DNA of 64,000 bases from Neisseria bergeri (lineage in GTDB: Bacteria > Pseudomonadota > Gammaproteobacteria > Burkholderiales > Neisseriaceae). Every line of letters starts with the position of its first letter. The first letter of the stretch is position 1. The notes beneath the pieces are model-generated. The model saw nothing but the letters and a program-made list of their open reading frames with translations, made no database searches and had not been told where the DNA came from. Positions 42,899 through 51,779 of this stretch are shown in pieces. Made by a program: the position numbers and the translations under genes. Location of the stretch: the NCBI GenBank assembly GCA_003044455.1, contig POWY01000005.1, positions 60,887 to 124,886 of the forward strand, given 5' to 3'.

Positions 42899-43433
42899 CA
42901 TCCGCACCGCCGCCGTGGTGCTGCTGCGTACTAAGTTTAGACGGGTGTATCCCCACCGCTGGGTGGCGCCCGCGCAAAACAAACTGCCTTGCGTGGTGGT
43001 ATCGGTGGCATCCCGCAGCAGCAGCGTATTTAACGCCGCGCCGCTGGAACTGCGGCACGAAGCGCAGCTGGCCGTTACCTGTATTGTACAGGGCAACGAA
43101 AAAACCGAAGACGTGGCGGAGGAAATGACCGCGCTGTCGGAAAAACTGTTTTATGCCAACCCCACGCTCGGCGGCGAGCTGGGCGAGGATTTGCTGCCGC
43201 TGTCGCTCACCATCGAGGCCGAAGACCAAGGCGAATACGTGAGCGTGTTTTACACCCAGCTGTGGCAGGCGGTGTGGTATGAGCAGGCCGGCGATTATGT
43301 GGGCGATGAAAACCACTACCCTCAGGCGCATATCGGCCCACCGCTGCTCACCGATGCGCAGCTGGCTACGCACTGGCAACTGTATGGCAGCAATCCCGAT
43401 ATTGATGCCGAAGACAACATCCCGAAAAGCTGA
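42876..43433 (+). CDS. Tail terminator/minor tail protein, GpU-like
   Basis: A 185-residue protein placed between the head-tail joining and sheath genes. SRHQLTDIRTAAVVLLRTKF and LPCVVVSVASRSS suggest a GpU/terminator fold, while the C-terminal part is longer than lambda U. Assignment rests mostly on position. Confidence 0.6.
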   Translation: MSRHQLTDIRTAAVVLLRTKFRRVYPHRWVAPAQNKLPCVVVSVASRSSSVFNAAPLELRHEAQLAVTCIVQGNEKTEDVAEEMTALSEKLFYANPTLGGELGEDLLPLSLTIEAEDQGEYVSVFYTQLWQAVWYEQAGDYVGDENHYPQAHIGPPLLTDAQLATHWQLYGSNPDIDAEDNIPKS

Positions 43434-43444
43434 AAGGGGCTTTT

Positions 43445-43618
43445 ATGACTACGTTTTATGTGCGACCGCTTGGCGATTACTTAATCACCGACCCGGCCAC
43501 CGGCGAGCCGCTGCCGAAAGACGGCGCGCAGGTGGAGAAAAACAACTACTGGCTGCGCCGCCTGAATACAGGCGAAGTAGAGGCAGTGGCCGGCAAAGAC
43601 AAAGAGGCTAACAAATGA
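43445..43618 (+). CDS. DUF2635-type small phage protein
   Basis: A 57-residue protein (MTTFYVRPLGDYLITDPATG, then LPKDGAQVEKNNYWLRRL) that matches the short protein preceding the tail sheath in Mu-like phages (VxPxxGxxVxDPxxGxxLPxxGxxVxxxxYWxRRL). AAAGGGGC lies upstream, and its TGA overlaps the sheath ATG. It is too short for many gene finders. Confidence 0.85.
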   Translation: MTTFYVRPLGDYLITDPATGEPLPKDGAQVEKNNYWLRRLNTGEVEAVAGKDKEANK

Positions 43619-45081
43619 CGATTGCATTTAATGAGATTCCTGGCACCCTGCGCGCACCGGGCAGCCGCACCGAATTTAACAACGAGTTGGCCAAAAAAGG
43701 TGCAAATATCAAGCCTTATCGTGCCTTGTTAATTGCACCGGCTGCTGGTGGCAGCGCGGAAACAGGCAAGGCCGTGCCGATTACCCGCCTAGAGCAGGCT
43801 GCCGGTATGTTTGGCGCGGGCAGCCTGATGTATTGGGCGGCCAAAGGCTGGTTTGACAACAAAGGCGGCGACATCGAAACCTTCGCCCTGCCTTTAGCCA
43901 ACACCTCCGGCTCGGCGGCCAGCGGCAAAATCCAAATTGCCGGTACGGTTCAGGATGGCGGTGTGGTGTATCTCTACATCGGCGGGCAGGCAGTCAAGCT
44001 GGCGGTCAAAGCTAATGATGGCGCTGCTGCCGTGGCTACCGCGCTGGCGGCCGCCGTGAATGCCTCTGCCGATTTGCCGGTGAGTGCGCAGGCAGATGCC
44101 GGCGCAGTAACGCTGACGGCCAAAAACAAGGGCTTGCCCGGCAACGAAATTGACCTGCGGCTCAACTATTATCCGCGCGACGAGCAAACGCCAACCGGCC
44201 TCACTATTTCCATCACCGCGATGGCCGGCGGCGCGGGTACGCCGGATTTGGCCGCCTCCCTGGCCGGGCTGGGCGATAAACAGTTTGATGTGATGGTGAT
44301 GCCGTTTGCCGATGCCGCCAGCCTGAAGGCAGTGGAAGACGAATTGGCTTCCCGTTGGGGGCCGATGCGCGCCATCGGCGGTTTGGTGTTTGTTGCCAAA
44401 GCCGACAACTACGCCGGGCTCACCACGCTGGGCAACGGGCGCAATAGTCCGTTTTCGGTAATCGGCGGCTTGCCCGGCGTGCCGAATTTGCCGGTGCAGC
44501 TGGCTGCAGCGACTGCCGCTCAGGCCGCGTTTGCCGCGCAAAACGACCCGGCACGCCCGTTCCAAACTTTGGAGCTCAAAGGCATCCTACCGCCCGCCGA
44601 CAGCGCCCAGCTTACCCTGCAGGAACGCAACCTGCTGCTGTATAACGGCATCTCCACCTACCGCACCAACGCAGGCGGCGCGGTGATGATCGATATGCTG
44701 ATCAGTACCTACAAAGTGGGCAAACTGGGTCAGGCCGATGAGAGCTATCTGCTGATTAACACGGTGTGGACATTGAGCTATCTGCGCTACGACTGGGACA
44801 CCTATATCCAGCAAAAATACCCACGGCACAAGCTGGCGGACGACGGCAACAAATTCCCGTCCGGCCAGCCGATTATGACCCCATCCGGCATGAAGGCCGA
44901 AATGGTGGCGCGCGCGCAGATTTGGCAGGCATTGGGCTTGGTGGAAAACATCGACCAGTTCACCGCCGACAGCTACGCCGAACGCAACATCGGCAACCCG
45001 ACCCGCCTCGATACATTCATGGTGCCCGACCTCGTGAACCCGTGGATTATCACCGGCAACGTGATTGCGTTTATCGTTTAA
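43615..45081 (+). CDS. Tail sheath protein, Mu GpL-like
   Basis: A 488-residue contractile-tail sheath. The N-terminal FNEIPGTLRAPGSRTEFNN and IKPYRALLIAP are typical of the Mu L family. The central domain (about 100-200) is the variable surface-exposed insert. The C-terminal domain includes YRTNAGGAVMIDMLISTY and DTYIQQKYPRHKLADDG, the inter-subunit handshake region. This establishes a myovirus-type tail. Confidence 0.93.
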   Translation: MTIAFNEIPGTLRAPGSRTEFNNELAKKGANIKPYRALLIAPAAGGSAETGKAVPITRLEQAAGMFGAGSLMYWAAKGWFDNKGGDIETFALPLANTSGSAASGKIQIAGTVQDGGVVYLYIGGQAVKLAVKANDGAAAVATALAAAVNASADLPVSAQADAGAVTLTAKNKGLPGNEIDLRLNYYPRDEQTPTGLTISITAMAGGAGTPDLAASLAGLGDKQFDVMVMPFADAASLKAVEDELASRWGPMRAIGGLVFVAKADNYAGLTTLGNGRNSPFSVIGGLPGVPNLPVQLAAATAAQAAFAAQNDPARPFQTLELKGILPPADSAQLTLQERNLLLYNGISTYRTNAGGAVMIDMLISTYKVGKLGQADESYLLINTVWTLSYLRYDWDTYIQQKYPRHKLADDGNKFPSGQPIMTPSGMKAEMVARAQIWQALGLVENIDQFTADSYAERNIGNPTRLDTFMVPDLVNPWIITGNVIAFIV

Positions 45082-45090
45082 CCCCTAACG

Positions 45091-45119
45091 CCCCGCAGGC
45101 TGCCTGAAAGCCTGCGGGG
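45091..45119 (+). terminator. Terminator after the sheath gene, with Simonsiella-type uptake sequence
   Basis: CCCCGCAGGC (45091-45100) pairs perfectly with GCCTGCGGGG (45110-45119), followed by TTTGG. AGGCTGCCTGAA occupies 45097-45108 inside the stem-loop. Confidence 0.7.
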
Positions 45120-45134
45120 TTTGGAGCAAATATC

Positions 45135-45503
45135 ATGGCAAAATCAAACCGCCGTGCTGGCGTGATTTTTTTTAAAGTCAACGGCAACCAGTTGGATGCC
45201 AAAGGCAACTTTACCTACAACCTGGGCAAAGGCAAGCGGGAGGCGATTATCGGCGCGGACGGCGTGCACGGCTACAAAGAGACCCCGCAAACGCCGTTTA
45301 TTGAGGGCGAAATCACCGACCGCCCCGATTTGAAGCTGGCCGATTTAACCAGCATCGACAATGCCACCGTTACCCTGCAGTTAGCCAGCGGCAAAACCGT
45401 GGTGCTTTCCGATGCCTGGTATGCCGGCGAGGGCACGGGCAACACCGAAGAGGCCAATATCGGCGTGCGCTTCGAGAGCAAATACGAAGCGCAGGAAATC
45501 TAA
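45135..45503 (+). CDS. Tail tube protein, Mu GpM-like
   Basis: A 122-residue tube subunit with the family pattern VFFKVNGNQLDAKGNFTYNLG, GADGVHGYKETPQTPFIEGEITDRPDLKL and a C-terminal VRFESKYEAQEI. It forms the inner tube around which the sheath contracts. TTTGGAG is placed before the ATG. Confidence 0.92.
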   Translation: MAKSNRRAGVIFFKVNGNQLDAKGNFTYNLGKGKREAIIGADGVHGYKETPQTPFIEGEITDRPDLKLADLTSIDNATVTLQLASGKTVVLSDAWYAGEGTGNTEEANIGVRFESKYEAQEI

Positions 45504-45517
45504 AGGAAAACAAGCAA

Positions 45518-45811
45518 ATGGATAAACTTATTATTCAGTTGAGCAGCCCGATCCAGTTCGGGCGCGAGGAAATCAGCGAACTGGACATCCGCCGCCCGAC
45601 CGGCCGGGATTTGATGGGCTTGGAGATTAAATTCAGCCCGGACAGCTTGATTTTGGATGCCAAAACCCTGTTTGCGCTGGTAGGCAAACTGACCAACATC
45701 CCACCTAACGTGCTGGCGCAGATGGATAGCGCCGACACCTTTGTATTGAGCGCGGAGATGCAGGGTTTTTTGCTGTCTGGCCGCCAGACTGGGCAGACTA
45801 CGCCGCAGTAG
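45518..45811 (+). CDS. Tail assembly chaperone G (Mu gp41-like)
   Basis: A 97-residue protein (LIIQLSSPIQFGREEISELDIRRPTGRDLMGLE) that matches the gp41/G chaperone that binds the tape measure protein. It ends at TAG 45809-45811. A T-TTT-TTG heptamer at 45766-45772, 37 bases before the stop, allows a -1 shift into the GT extension. Confidence 0.88.
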   Translation: MDKLIIQLSSPIQFGREEISELDIRRPTGRDLMGLEIKFSPDSLILDAKTLFALVGKLTNIPPNVLAQMDSADTFVLSAEMQGFLLSGRQTGQTTPQ

Positions 45812-45921
45812 TGGCCTATACTTTCAAGGGCAGCGCCGGTGATGTGCTGGATTTGGACATCGAGGAGCTGCAATGGTGGTATGAGCGGGCGGGCTGGATT
45901 CGGGAGCAACTGGAAGAGTAA
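45518..45921 (+). CDS. Chaperone GT, -1 frameshift product
   Basis: If ribosomes slip -1 at T-TTT-TTG (45766-45772), translation continues through VWPPDWADYAAVVAYTFKG and ends at TAA 45919-45921 with DIEELQWWYERAGWIREQ, a Trp-rich T-domain typical of these products. The extension has no start codon with a ribosome binding site of its own. G/GT frameshifting is conserved in long-tailed phages. Coordinates are the outer limits of the joined product. Confidence 0.8.
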
Positions 45922-45952
45922 AATAACGGGACTTATCAACTGGAGAAACACC

Positions 45953-46489
45953 ATGAAATATTTACCCGTTTTGCTGGTCGGTTTGCTGGCAGCCTGCGGC
46001 GGCTCGGAGAAGCCTGCCGAGCCTACCGCCGCCTCGGCAGCGGAAGTTCCCGCCCAGGCGGCTGCCAGCATGGCAGCCAGCACCCCATCGTTTACGCCTG
46101 TGTCGGATATTAAACCGGTGTGGCAGATAATGGATATTGCCGGACAGCCGCAGGCGGCGGTGGAAAAAATACTGGGGCAGCCGCAGGGTGATTGCGAAAA
46201 CAACAAATACGGCAAAAGTTGCCGCTATACAGTCACCCCGGCGGAATGGGAAATTGTCTATATCAAAGGCAAGGCCGATTGGATTACGCTGCGCGAGCCG
46301 CGCATTGATAATGCGCTCACCTCGCCCGTGTGGCTCGGACTGCCGTTTGAGCAGCCGGATGTTGGCACGCCAGCCGTGTTACGCTGGCATAAGTTTGACG
46401 GCTTGCGCGAATATAGCGTATTTGTTTATACCAGCCCGTCCGGCGGCAAAAATATAGATTATATCTATATCAAAACCACCACCGAATAA
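45953..46489 (+). CDS. Prophage lipoprotein (moron)
   Basis: A 178-residue protein with a clear lipoprotein signal peptide (YLPVLLVGLLAACGG; lipid Cys after LLAA), then an Ala/Pro/Glu-rich tether and a globular domain with DIAGQPQAAVEKILGQPQGDC, SCRYTVTPAEWEIVYIKGKADW. Located between the chaperone and tape-measure genes, where Mu-like phages have no gene, and followed by its own terminator (46507-46536). Likely host-expressed in the lysogen; superinfection exclusion is a common role for such lipoproteins, but not shown here. Confidence 0.75.
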   Translation: MKYLPVLLVGLLAACGGSEKPAEPTAASAAEVPAQAAASMAASTPSFTPVSDIKPVWQIMDIAGQPQAAVEKILGQPQGDCENNKYGKSCRYTVTPAEWEIVYIKGKADWITLREPRIDNALTSPVWLGLPFEQPDVGTPAVLRWHKFDGLREYSVFVYTSPSGGKNIDYIYIKTTTE

Positions 46490-46506
46490 TTATTGCAATC
46501 ACGCCC

Positions 46507-46536
46507 AACGCAGAGCTTCCAGCCCTGCGTTTTTTT
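46507..46536 (+). terminator. Terminator after the lipoprotein gene
   Basis: AACGCAG (46507-46513) pairs with CTGCGTT (46525-46531), followed by TTTTT. Confidence 0.7.
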
Positions 46537-46551
46537 ATGCTGGAGTAAATG

Positions 46552-48312
46552 ATGGCAAGGCCAAAAACCGAAATCGAAGTAACCGTACAAGACCGAGCCA
46601 GCCGCGCCTTGCGCACCATCCGCGAACGTTTCGGCGCGCTGAATAACGGGCGCGTGGGGCGGGCGATGGCGCAGGTGGCGCGGGCTACCGATCAGGCCAC
46701 TGCCACCCTGAAACATTATGCGGCGGCCGGGGCGGTGCTGGCTGCTGGCGCGGCGTTTATGGTTAAAGGCGTGGTGGATACGGCCAGTGAATTTGAGCGC
46801 TACCGTAGCGTGCTGGAAACCATCGAAGGCAGCAGCGAAAAAGCCAGGCAGTCGATGGCGTGGGTAAGCGAGTTTGCAACAAAAACACCCTACGAATTGA
46901 GCGAAGTGAACGAAGCCTTTGTGAAGCTGAAATCCTACGGCCTCGACCCGATTAAAGACGGGCTGCTGACCACGCTGGGCGATACCTCCGCCGGTATGGG
47001 CAAGCCGCTGATGCAGACGGTGGAGGCGATTGCCGATGCCATGACCGGGCAAAACGAGCGCCTGAAAGAGTTTGGGATTAAAGCGGAAGCCATTAAAGGT
47101 ACTAACCGCATCATCTACGAATACACCGATAAACACGGGCGCCAGATGCGGGCAATGGCAGACAAGAACAACCGCGAACAAATCCGCGCCACCCTGCAGA
47201 CCATCTGGAACGAAAAATACGGCGGGGCGATGGATAAGCTGTCCAATACTTGGGGCGGCATGATGTCCAACCTATCGGACAACTGGGAGCGCTTTAAGCT
47301 GATGATCGCCGATTCGGGCGTGTTTAGCTATTTGCAGGATAAGTTGCGCGGGCTGCTGGAAAAAATCGATGCGATGGCGCAAGACGGCAGCCTGCAGAAA
47401 CTGGCCGAAACCATCGGCAAAAACTTGGTAACCGCGTTTGAAAAAGCGTGGGAATTTGGTACTAAGCTATACGACAAATTCAACGAAATCAACAACTATC
47501 TCGGCGGCTTTGGCAACACAATGCTGGCGGTGGCGGTGATTCTATCCCTGCCGTTGGTAGCGGCGTTTGTGAATGTGGCGTGGGCGGTAGGCTCGCTGGC
47601 AGTGGCTTTAATCGGCGCGCTTCCTGCGATTTTGGGCTTTACCGCTGCGCTGCTGGCTAATCCTCTCACGTGGATTATCGGGCTGGTGGCGGCGTTTGCC
47701 GGTTTGGTATATGTGATATGGCGCAACTGGGACGACATCGGCGCCTATTTCAGCCGATTGTGGGATGAGGTGTCGGGTGCGTTTGCCGAGGCGTGGGAGC
47801 TGATTAAGGAGCTGTGTGCATCGGCGTTTGAGGCGCTTGGTAACTTATTTCTCAATTTTACGCCGGTGGGCTGGATGATCCGGTCGATGATGGCGGTGTG
47901 GGGCTACCTGAAAGGGGTGTGGCCGCAAATCCAGCAAACCTTTGTTGCCGCACTTTCCGCCATCGGCGGGGTGTTGTCCGGCTTCTCACCGATCAACCTG
48001 ATGCGCGGCGGTTTTGAGGCGCTGAAAGGCTATATTGCAGGGGTGTGGGACTGGATACGCGGAAAGCTGCAGTGGGCATTGGATAAACTGGAATCACTGG
48101 GCAATACGGTACGTTCGGTATTCGGCGGCGGCGATGGCGCTGCGGCTCCGGGTACGGGCCCGGCCGGGGCGCTGGTGGGTAAAACGCAAAACCTGAATAA
48201 GGTGGCGGTACATATTGACCACAGCAATGTGCCGCGCGGCACGCGGATGCAGGCACGGGCCAGCAACGGCGTGCAGTTGAGCACCAAGCAAGGCTACAGC
48301 CTGGCAACTTAG
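46552..48312 (+). CDS. Tail tape measure protein
   Basis: A 586-residue protein that sets tail length and helps DNA entry. N-terminal helical part begins ARPKTEIEVTVQDRASRALRTI. Strong hydrophobic segments occur around 330-390 (AVAVILSLPLVAAFVNVAWAV, GLVAAFAGLVYVIWRNW). It is short for a tape measure, predicting a tail of roughly 85-90 nm at the usual 0.15 nm per residue. ATG 46552 gives the better spacing to GGAG than 46549. Confidence 0.85.
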   Translation: MARPKTEIEVTVQDRASRALRTIRERFGALNNGRVGRAMAQVARATDQATATLKHYAAAGAVLAAGAAFMVKGVVDTASEFERYRSVLETIEGSSEKARQSMAWVSEFATKTPYELSEVNEAFVKLKSYGLDPIKDGLLTTLGDTSAGMGKPLMQTVEAIADAMTGQNERLKEFGIKAEAIKGTNRIIYEYTDKHGRQMRAMADKNNREQIRATLQTIWNEKYGGAMDKLSNTWGGMMSNLSDNWERFKLMIADSGVFSYLQDKLRGLLEKIDAMAQDGSLQKLAETIGKNLVTAFEKAWEFGTKLYDKFNEINNYLGGFGNTMLAVAVILSLPLVAAFVNVAWAVGSLAVALIGALPAILGFTAALLANPLTWIIGLVAAFAGLVYVIWRNWDDIGAYFSRLWDEVSGAFAEAWELIKELCASAFEALGNLFLNFTPVGWMIRSMMAVWGYLKGVWPQIQQTFVAALSAIGGVLSGFSPINLMRGGFEALKGYIAGVWDWIRGKLQWALDKLESLGNTVRSVFGGGDGAAAPGTGPAGALVGKTQNLNKVAVHIDHSNVPRGTRMQARASNGVQLSTKQGYSLAT

Positions 48313-48321
48313 GAGCAAAAA

Positions 48322-49611
48322 ATGGCGTGGAAAGACAGGCTGCGGCCGGCCTCGTTTAAACAGGCAGCATTCGGCGTGGAAGCACACAGCAGCGATCAGG
48401 GGCGGCGGGTGGTGGTGCACGAATACCCCGGCCGCGACAAACCATACGTGGAAGACCTCGGCGCGAAGGCGCGGGGTTTTACGCTGCGCGGCTTTGTGGT
48501 GGGCAAGGACTACCAGCAGGCGCGTGATGCGCTGCTGGATGCGGTCAACGCACCCGGACCCGGCCAGTTGGTGCACCCCTATTTCGGCGCGCTGCGCGTG
48601 GTATGCACAGCGGTAAGCGTGAGTGAGAGCGGCGAAGCCGGCGGTATGGCGGTGTTTGATTTAACCTTCGTGGAAGCCGGCGAGAGCCGCTATCCGGCGG
48701 CGGAATCCGACCCGGCAGGCAGTCTGTTGGATGCGGCGGATACGCTGGACGGGCAGCTGGCTGCAGCCTTCGGTAAGTGGTTTGATTTGGACGGCTTGCC
48801 GGATTTTTTAAGCCACGACAATCTGCAGGCGCTCACCGAGCGCATCCAGCGACTGACCACGGTGGGCGGCCTGCTGGATTTGGCCAAACAATCGCCGTTT
48901 TTGCAGCAGGTGCGGCAGTTGTTGGATGCGGTGGGCGAGCGATCGGCTGCTCCGGCGGTGTTGGGTAGCCGCATCATCGGACTGTTTACCGATTTAACCG
49001 GCAGCTTCAGCCAGCCTTTGGGCGGCATTATGGGGCTGGCGCGCGCATTTCGCGGCGGGAAGCGCGAAGTATCGCGCGGGCTGCCGGCCAACCCTACGCC
49101 GTATCAGCGTGCCGAATCCAACCGGCAGGCGGTGCAGGTGTTGTTTGAGGCTGCGGCTTTAAATGCGGCTGCGGCCACGGCGGTTGTGCGGCCGGATGAT
49201 GTGCATATCGAGCTGCCGCAGCCGGGTGGCAATTTCGGTGGCGGCAGCAACCAACCATCCAGCCGCATTGCACCAAAGGCGGCCGCTGCCCCGCTGTTTG
49301 AATCGCTGGATGAGGCGGTGGCGCTGCGCCGCTCGCTGCTGGAGTGGTTAGACGAGCTCGCACCACAGTTACCGGATGCGGCATTTTCGGCGGCGCAGGA
49401 TTTGCGCGCCGCTATCGTGCAGGCTTTGCCGGACACGGAAAACGAACTGCCGCGCCTAGTGGATTACACCCTGCAGCGCCCGTTGCCGGTGGTGGTATTG
49501 GCTTATCGCTTGCACGGGGATGCGCGGCGCAGTAGCGAGATTTTGCGGCACAACCCGGTCGCGCATCCGGGCTTTATGCCGGTGCGCCCGCTGCGGGTGT
49601 TGTCGGATTAA
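48322..49611 (+). CDS. Baseplate/DNA circularisation protein GpN (Mu gp43-like)
   Basis: A 429-residue protein. The N-terminal 100 residues (WKDRLRPASFKQAAFGVE, HEYPGRDKPYVEDLGAKARGFTLRGFVVG) match the DNA circularisation N domain of Mu GpN. The rest is Ala/Leu-rich and helical, and ends VAHPGFMPVRPLRVLSD. AGGAGC before the ATG. In Mu it is a tail/baseplate structural protein. Confidence 0.85.
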   Translation: MAWKDRLRPASFKQAAFGVEAHSSDQGRRVVVHEYPGRDKPYVEDLGAKARGFTLRGFVVGKDYQQARDALLDAVNAPGPGQLVHPYFGALRVVCTAVSVSESGEAGGMAVFDLTFVEAGESRYPAAESDPAGSLLDAADTLDGQLAAAFGKWFDLDGLPDFLSHDNLQALTERIQRLTTVGGLLDLAKQSPFLQQVRQLLDAVGERSAAPAVLGSRIIGLFTDLTGSFSQPLGGIMGLARAFRGGKREVSRGLPANPTPYQRAESNRQAVQVLFEAAALNAAAATAVVRPDDVHIELPQPGGNFGGGSNQPSSRIAPKAAAAPLFESLDEAVALRRSLLEWLDELAPQLPDAAFSAAQDLRAAIVQALPDTENELPRLVDYTLQRPLPVVVLAYRLHGDARRSSEILRHNPVAHPGFMPVRPLRVLSD

Positions 49612-49621
49612 GGAGCAGTAA

Positions 49622-50800
49622 ATGGCTATCGAGTTGTTGGTAAACGGCGTTTTGTACGGCGGTTGGACAAGCGTATCCATCAGCCGCAGTATTGGCACCG
49701 CCGCCGGCGCATTTAACATTGAGTGCACTGAAAACGTGGGCGGCGAGGCAATACATTGGCCGATCCGCCCGAACGACGAGTGCGAAGTTCGGGTGGCCGG
49801 GCAGGTGGTGATTAAGGGTTATATCGACAAAACTACGCTCGATGTATCGGACAGCAGCCACAGCATTGCTGTGGCCGGACGGGATAAAACCGGCGATTTG
49901 GTGGATTGCGCCGCTGCCGTGAAGCAATGGCGTAATGTGTCGATTTTGGACTTGGCTAAAGAGCTGTGTGCACCGTTTAGTATCGAGGTGGTGTTGGAGA
50001 CCAAGCCGGGCAAGCCGCTGGCGGTGTTTAAAACCGAGCCGGGCGAAACGGTATTTAAAGCCTTGGAACGGGCAGCGAAAATCGCCGGTATTTTGCTGGT
50101 ACAGGCACGGGGCGCATTGGTTTTGACCCATGCCGGGGCGCAACAGGCGGCTACGCCGCTGATTTTAGGCGGCAACATCAAATCCGGCACGGCCGATTAT
50201 GATTATTCGGAGCGATTTTCGGAGTACACCATCACCGGCCAGCGGGCGGGCAAAGACAACGACCACGGCAAGGCGGCAGCCCATGTGCGCTCGGCAGTGC
50301 GCGATGAGGCCGTCAAGCGCTACCGGCCGTTTGCCAAATCCGCCGACGGGCAGGCTACGCCAGAGATGGCACGGCGGCAGGCGGAATGGGAAAAACAGGT
50401 GCGCGAAGCGAAAAGCACCCAACTCTCCTGCACGGTGGCGGGTTGGACGCAGCACGATGGCGCGCTGTGGGACATCAACCAGCGGGCACAAGTAGAAGCG
50501 GCTACGCTGGCAGTACAGGGCGAATTACTGATTTCGGCGGTCGAGTACGGCTACGATGATTCTGGCGAGATAACCAAAATCGAGCTAATCCGCCCGGAAG
50601 CGCTGCTGCCATCGCCCGAAGCAGCGGAAAAAGCCAGCCGCAACACCGCCGCCAAACCCGCACGCGGTAAAGGTCGCAGTGGCGGCAAACGCGGGCGGCA
50701 GGGTAAGGGGCAAAACGCGGTATCCGGCGATGTGCTGGTGATCAAACCCGATGCGCAAGGCAATTACAAGCCTGGAAACTTTGAAAGAGGAAAAGCATAA
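49622..50800 (+). CDS. Baseplate hub protein GpP (Mu gp44-like)
   Basis: A 392-residue hub protein resembling Mu GpP (gp44) and the gp27-like hub fold: IELLVNGVLYGGWTSVSISRSIG, RPNDECEVRVAGQVVIKGYIDKT and FSEYTITGQRAGKDNDHGKAAAH. Its C-terminal 60 residues are basic and Lys/Gly-rich. The stop overlaps the next ATG by one base. Confidence 0.87.
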   Translation: MAIELLVNGVLYGGWTSVSISRSIGTAAGAFNIECTENVGGEAIHWPIRPNDECEVRVAGQVVIKGYIDKTTLDVSDSSHSIAVAGRDKTGDLVDCAAAVKQWRNVSILDLAKELCAPFSIEVVLETKPGKPLAVFKTEPGETVFKALERAAKIAGILLVQARGALVLTHAGAQQAATPLILGGNIKSGTADYDYSERFSEYTITGQRAGKDNDHGKAAAHVRSAVRDEAVKRYRPFAKSADGQATPEMARRQAEWEKQVREAKSTQLSCTVAGWTQHDGALWDINQRAQVEAATLAVQGELLISAVEYGYDDSGEITKIELIRPEALLPSPEAAEKASRNTAAKPARGKGRSGGKRGRQGKGQNAVSGDVLVIKPDAQGNYKPGNFERGKA

Positions 50801-51351
50801 TGCAGGCGCTGAAAAATATGATCGGCAGGGCGATTTTAAATTTAATCAACGATGCCGCCGCCACGCAAACCGTTACCCTGGAGGCACAGGCGGGCGATGT
50901 GCACGACGAGGTGGAGCTGTTTCAGCCATTCGGTTTTTCGGCACATCCGCCGGTAGGCAGCGAGGCAGTGGTGGTATTCGTGGCGGGAAACCACGACCAC
51001 CCGATTGCCTTGTGCGCCGAACACAAGGGCACCCGCTGCAACAATCTGGCCGAGGGCGAAGCGGCGGTTTACAACCTATGGGGACACCACATCACGCTGT
51101 ACAAAGACAAATGCGTGATAGAGACCCCGGTGTTTGAGGTCAATGCCAAAACATCCGCCACCATCAAAGCACCGAGAATTACGCTGGACGGCGAAGTGAG
51201 CGGCACCCAGTCGGCGGTGTTTAAAAAAGACGTGAAAGACCAAGGCGGGCTCTTTAGCATGGGTTGGATGCGCTCGCTGTTTAACCGCCACACCCACCAC
51301 GAAAACGACGGCGGCAGCAATACCGACCAGCCGAACGAACAGATGGAGTAA
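50800..51351 (+). CDS. Baseplate spike protein GpV (Mu gp45-like)
   Basis: A 183-residue protein with an OB-fold N terminus (LEAQAGDVHDEVELFQPFGFSAHPPVGSEAVVVF) and a beta-helical C-terminal region (EVNAKTSATIKAPRITLDGEV) that ends with MGWMRSLFNRHTHHENDGG, a His-containing metal-binding tip (HxH) typical of gp45 spikes, which pierce the outer membrane. Confidence 0.88.
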   Translation: MQALKNMIGRAILNLINDAAATQTVTLEAQAGDVHDEVELFQPFGFSAHPPVGSEAVVVFVAGNHDHPIALCAEHKGTRCNNLAEGEAAVYNLWGHHITLYKDKCVIETPVFEVNAKTSATIKAPRITLDGEVSGTQSAVFKKDVKDQGGLFSMGWMRSLFNRHTHHENDGGSNTDQPNEQME

Positions 51352-51356
51352 GCATT

Positions 51357-51779
51357 ATGCTGGGACTGATGCCTCAAGCAGACGGCGGCAGCCGCCTGTT
51401 GTTTGCAGGGGTGGATTGGCTTAAATCGGCAGTATGGATGAGCCTTGGCACCGACCGCCGCGCCGAAAACGACGATGTACTGCCCGGTGAAGACGGCGAC
51501 AAACGCGGCTGGTGGGGCGATAGCTTCCGGCCACGCCGTATCGGCTCGCGGCTGTGGCTGCTGGAACGGCAGAAAATTACTGCCGACACCCTGCTGCGGG
51601 CAGAGGAATATGCCGCCGAAGCGCTCGCCTGGCTCACGGAAAAGAAAATCGCGGCGGCAGTGCGGGTGCGGGCGGAACGGCACACGCTCACTTGCGCGAT
51701 GTTGTATATCGAAATCGAAAAAGACGGCGGAGAAATCCGCCGTTTTGATTATTTGTGGAGCGTAAATCATGGCGTTTGA
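51357..51779 (+). CDS. Baseplate wedge protein, Mu gp46 family
   Basis: A 140-residue protein with the GP46-family pattern SAVWMSLGTDRRAENDDVLP, DKRGWWGDSFRPRRIGSRLWLLERQK and VRAERHTLTCAMLYIEIEKDGG. Its end overlaps the next gene by 11 bases. Confidence 0.87.
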   Translation: MLGLMPQADGGSRLLFAGVDWLKSAVWMSLGTDRRAENDDVLPGEDGDKRGWWGDSFRPRRIGSRLWLLERQKITADTLLRAEEYAAEALAWLTEKKIAAAVRVRAERHTLTCAMLYIEIEKDGGEIRRFDYLWSVNHGV

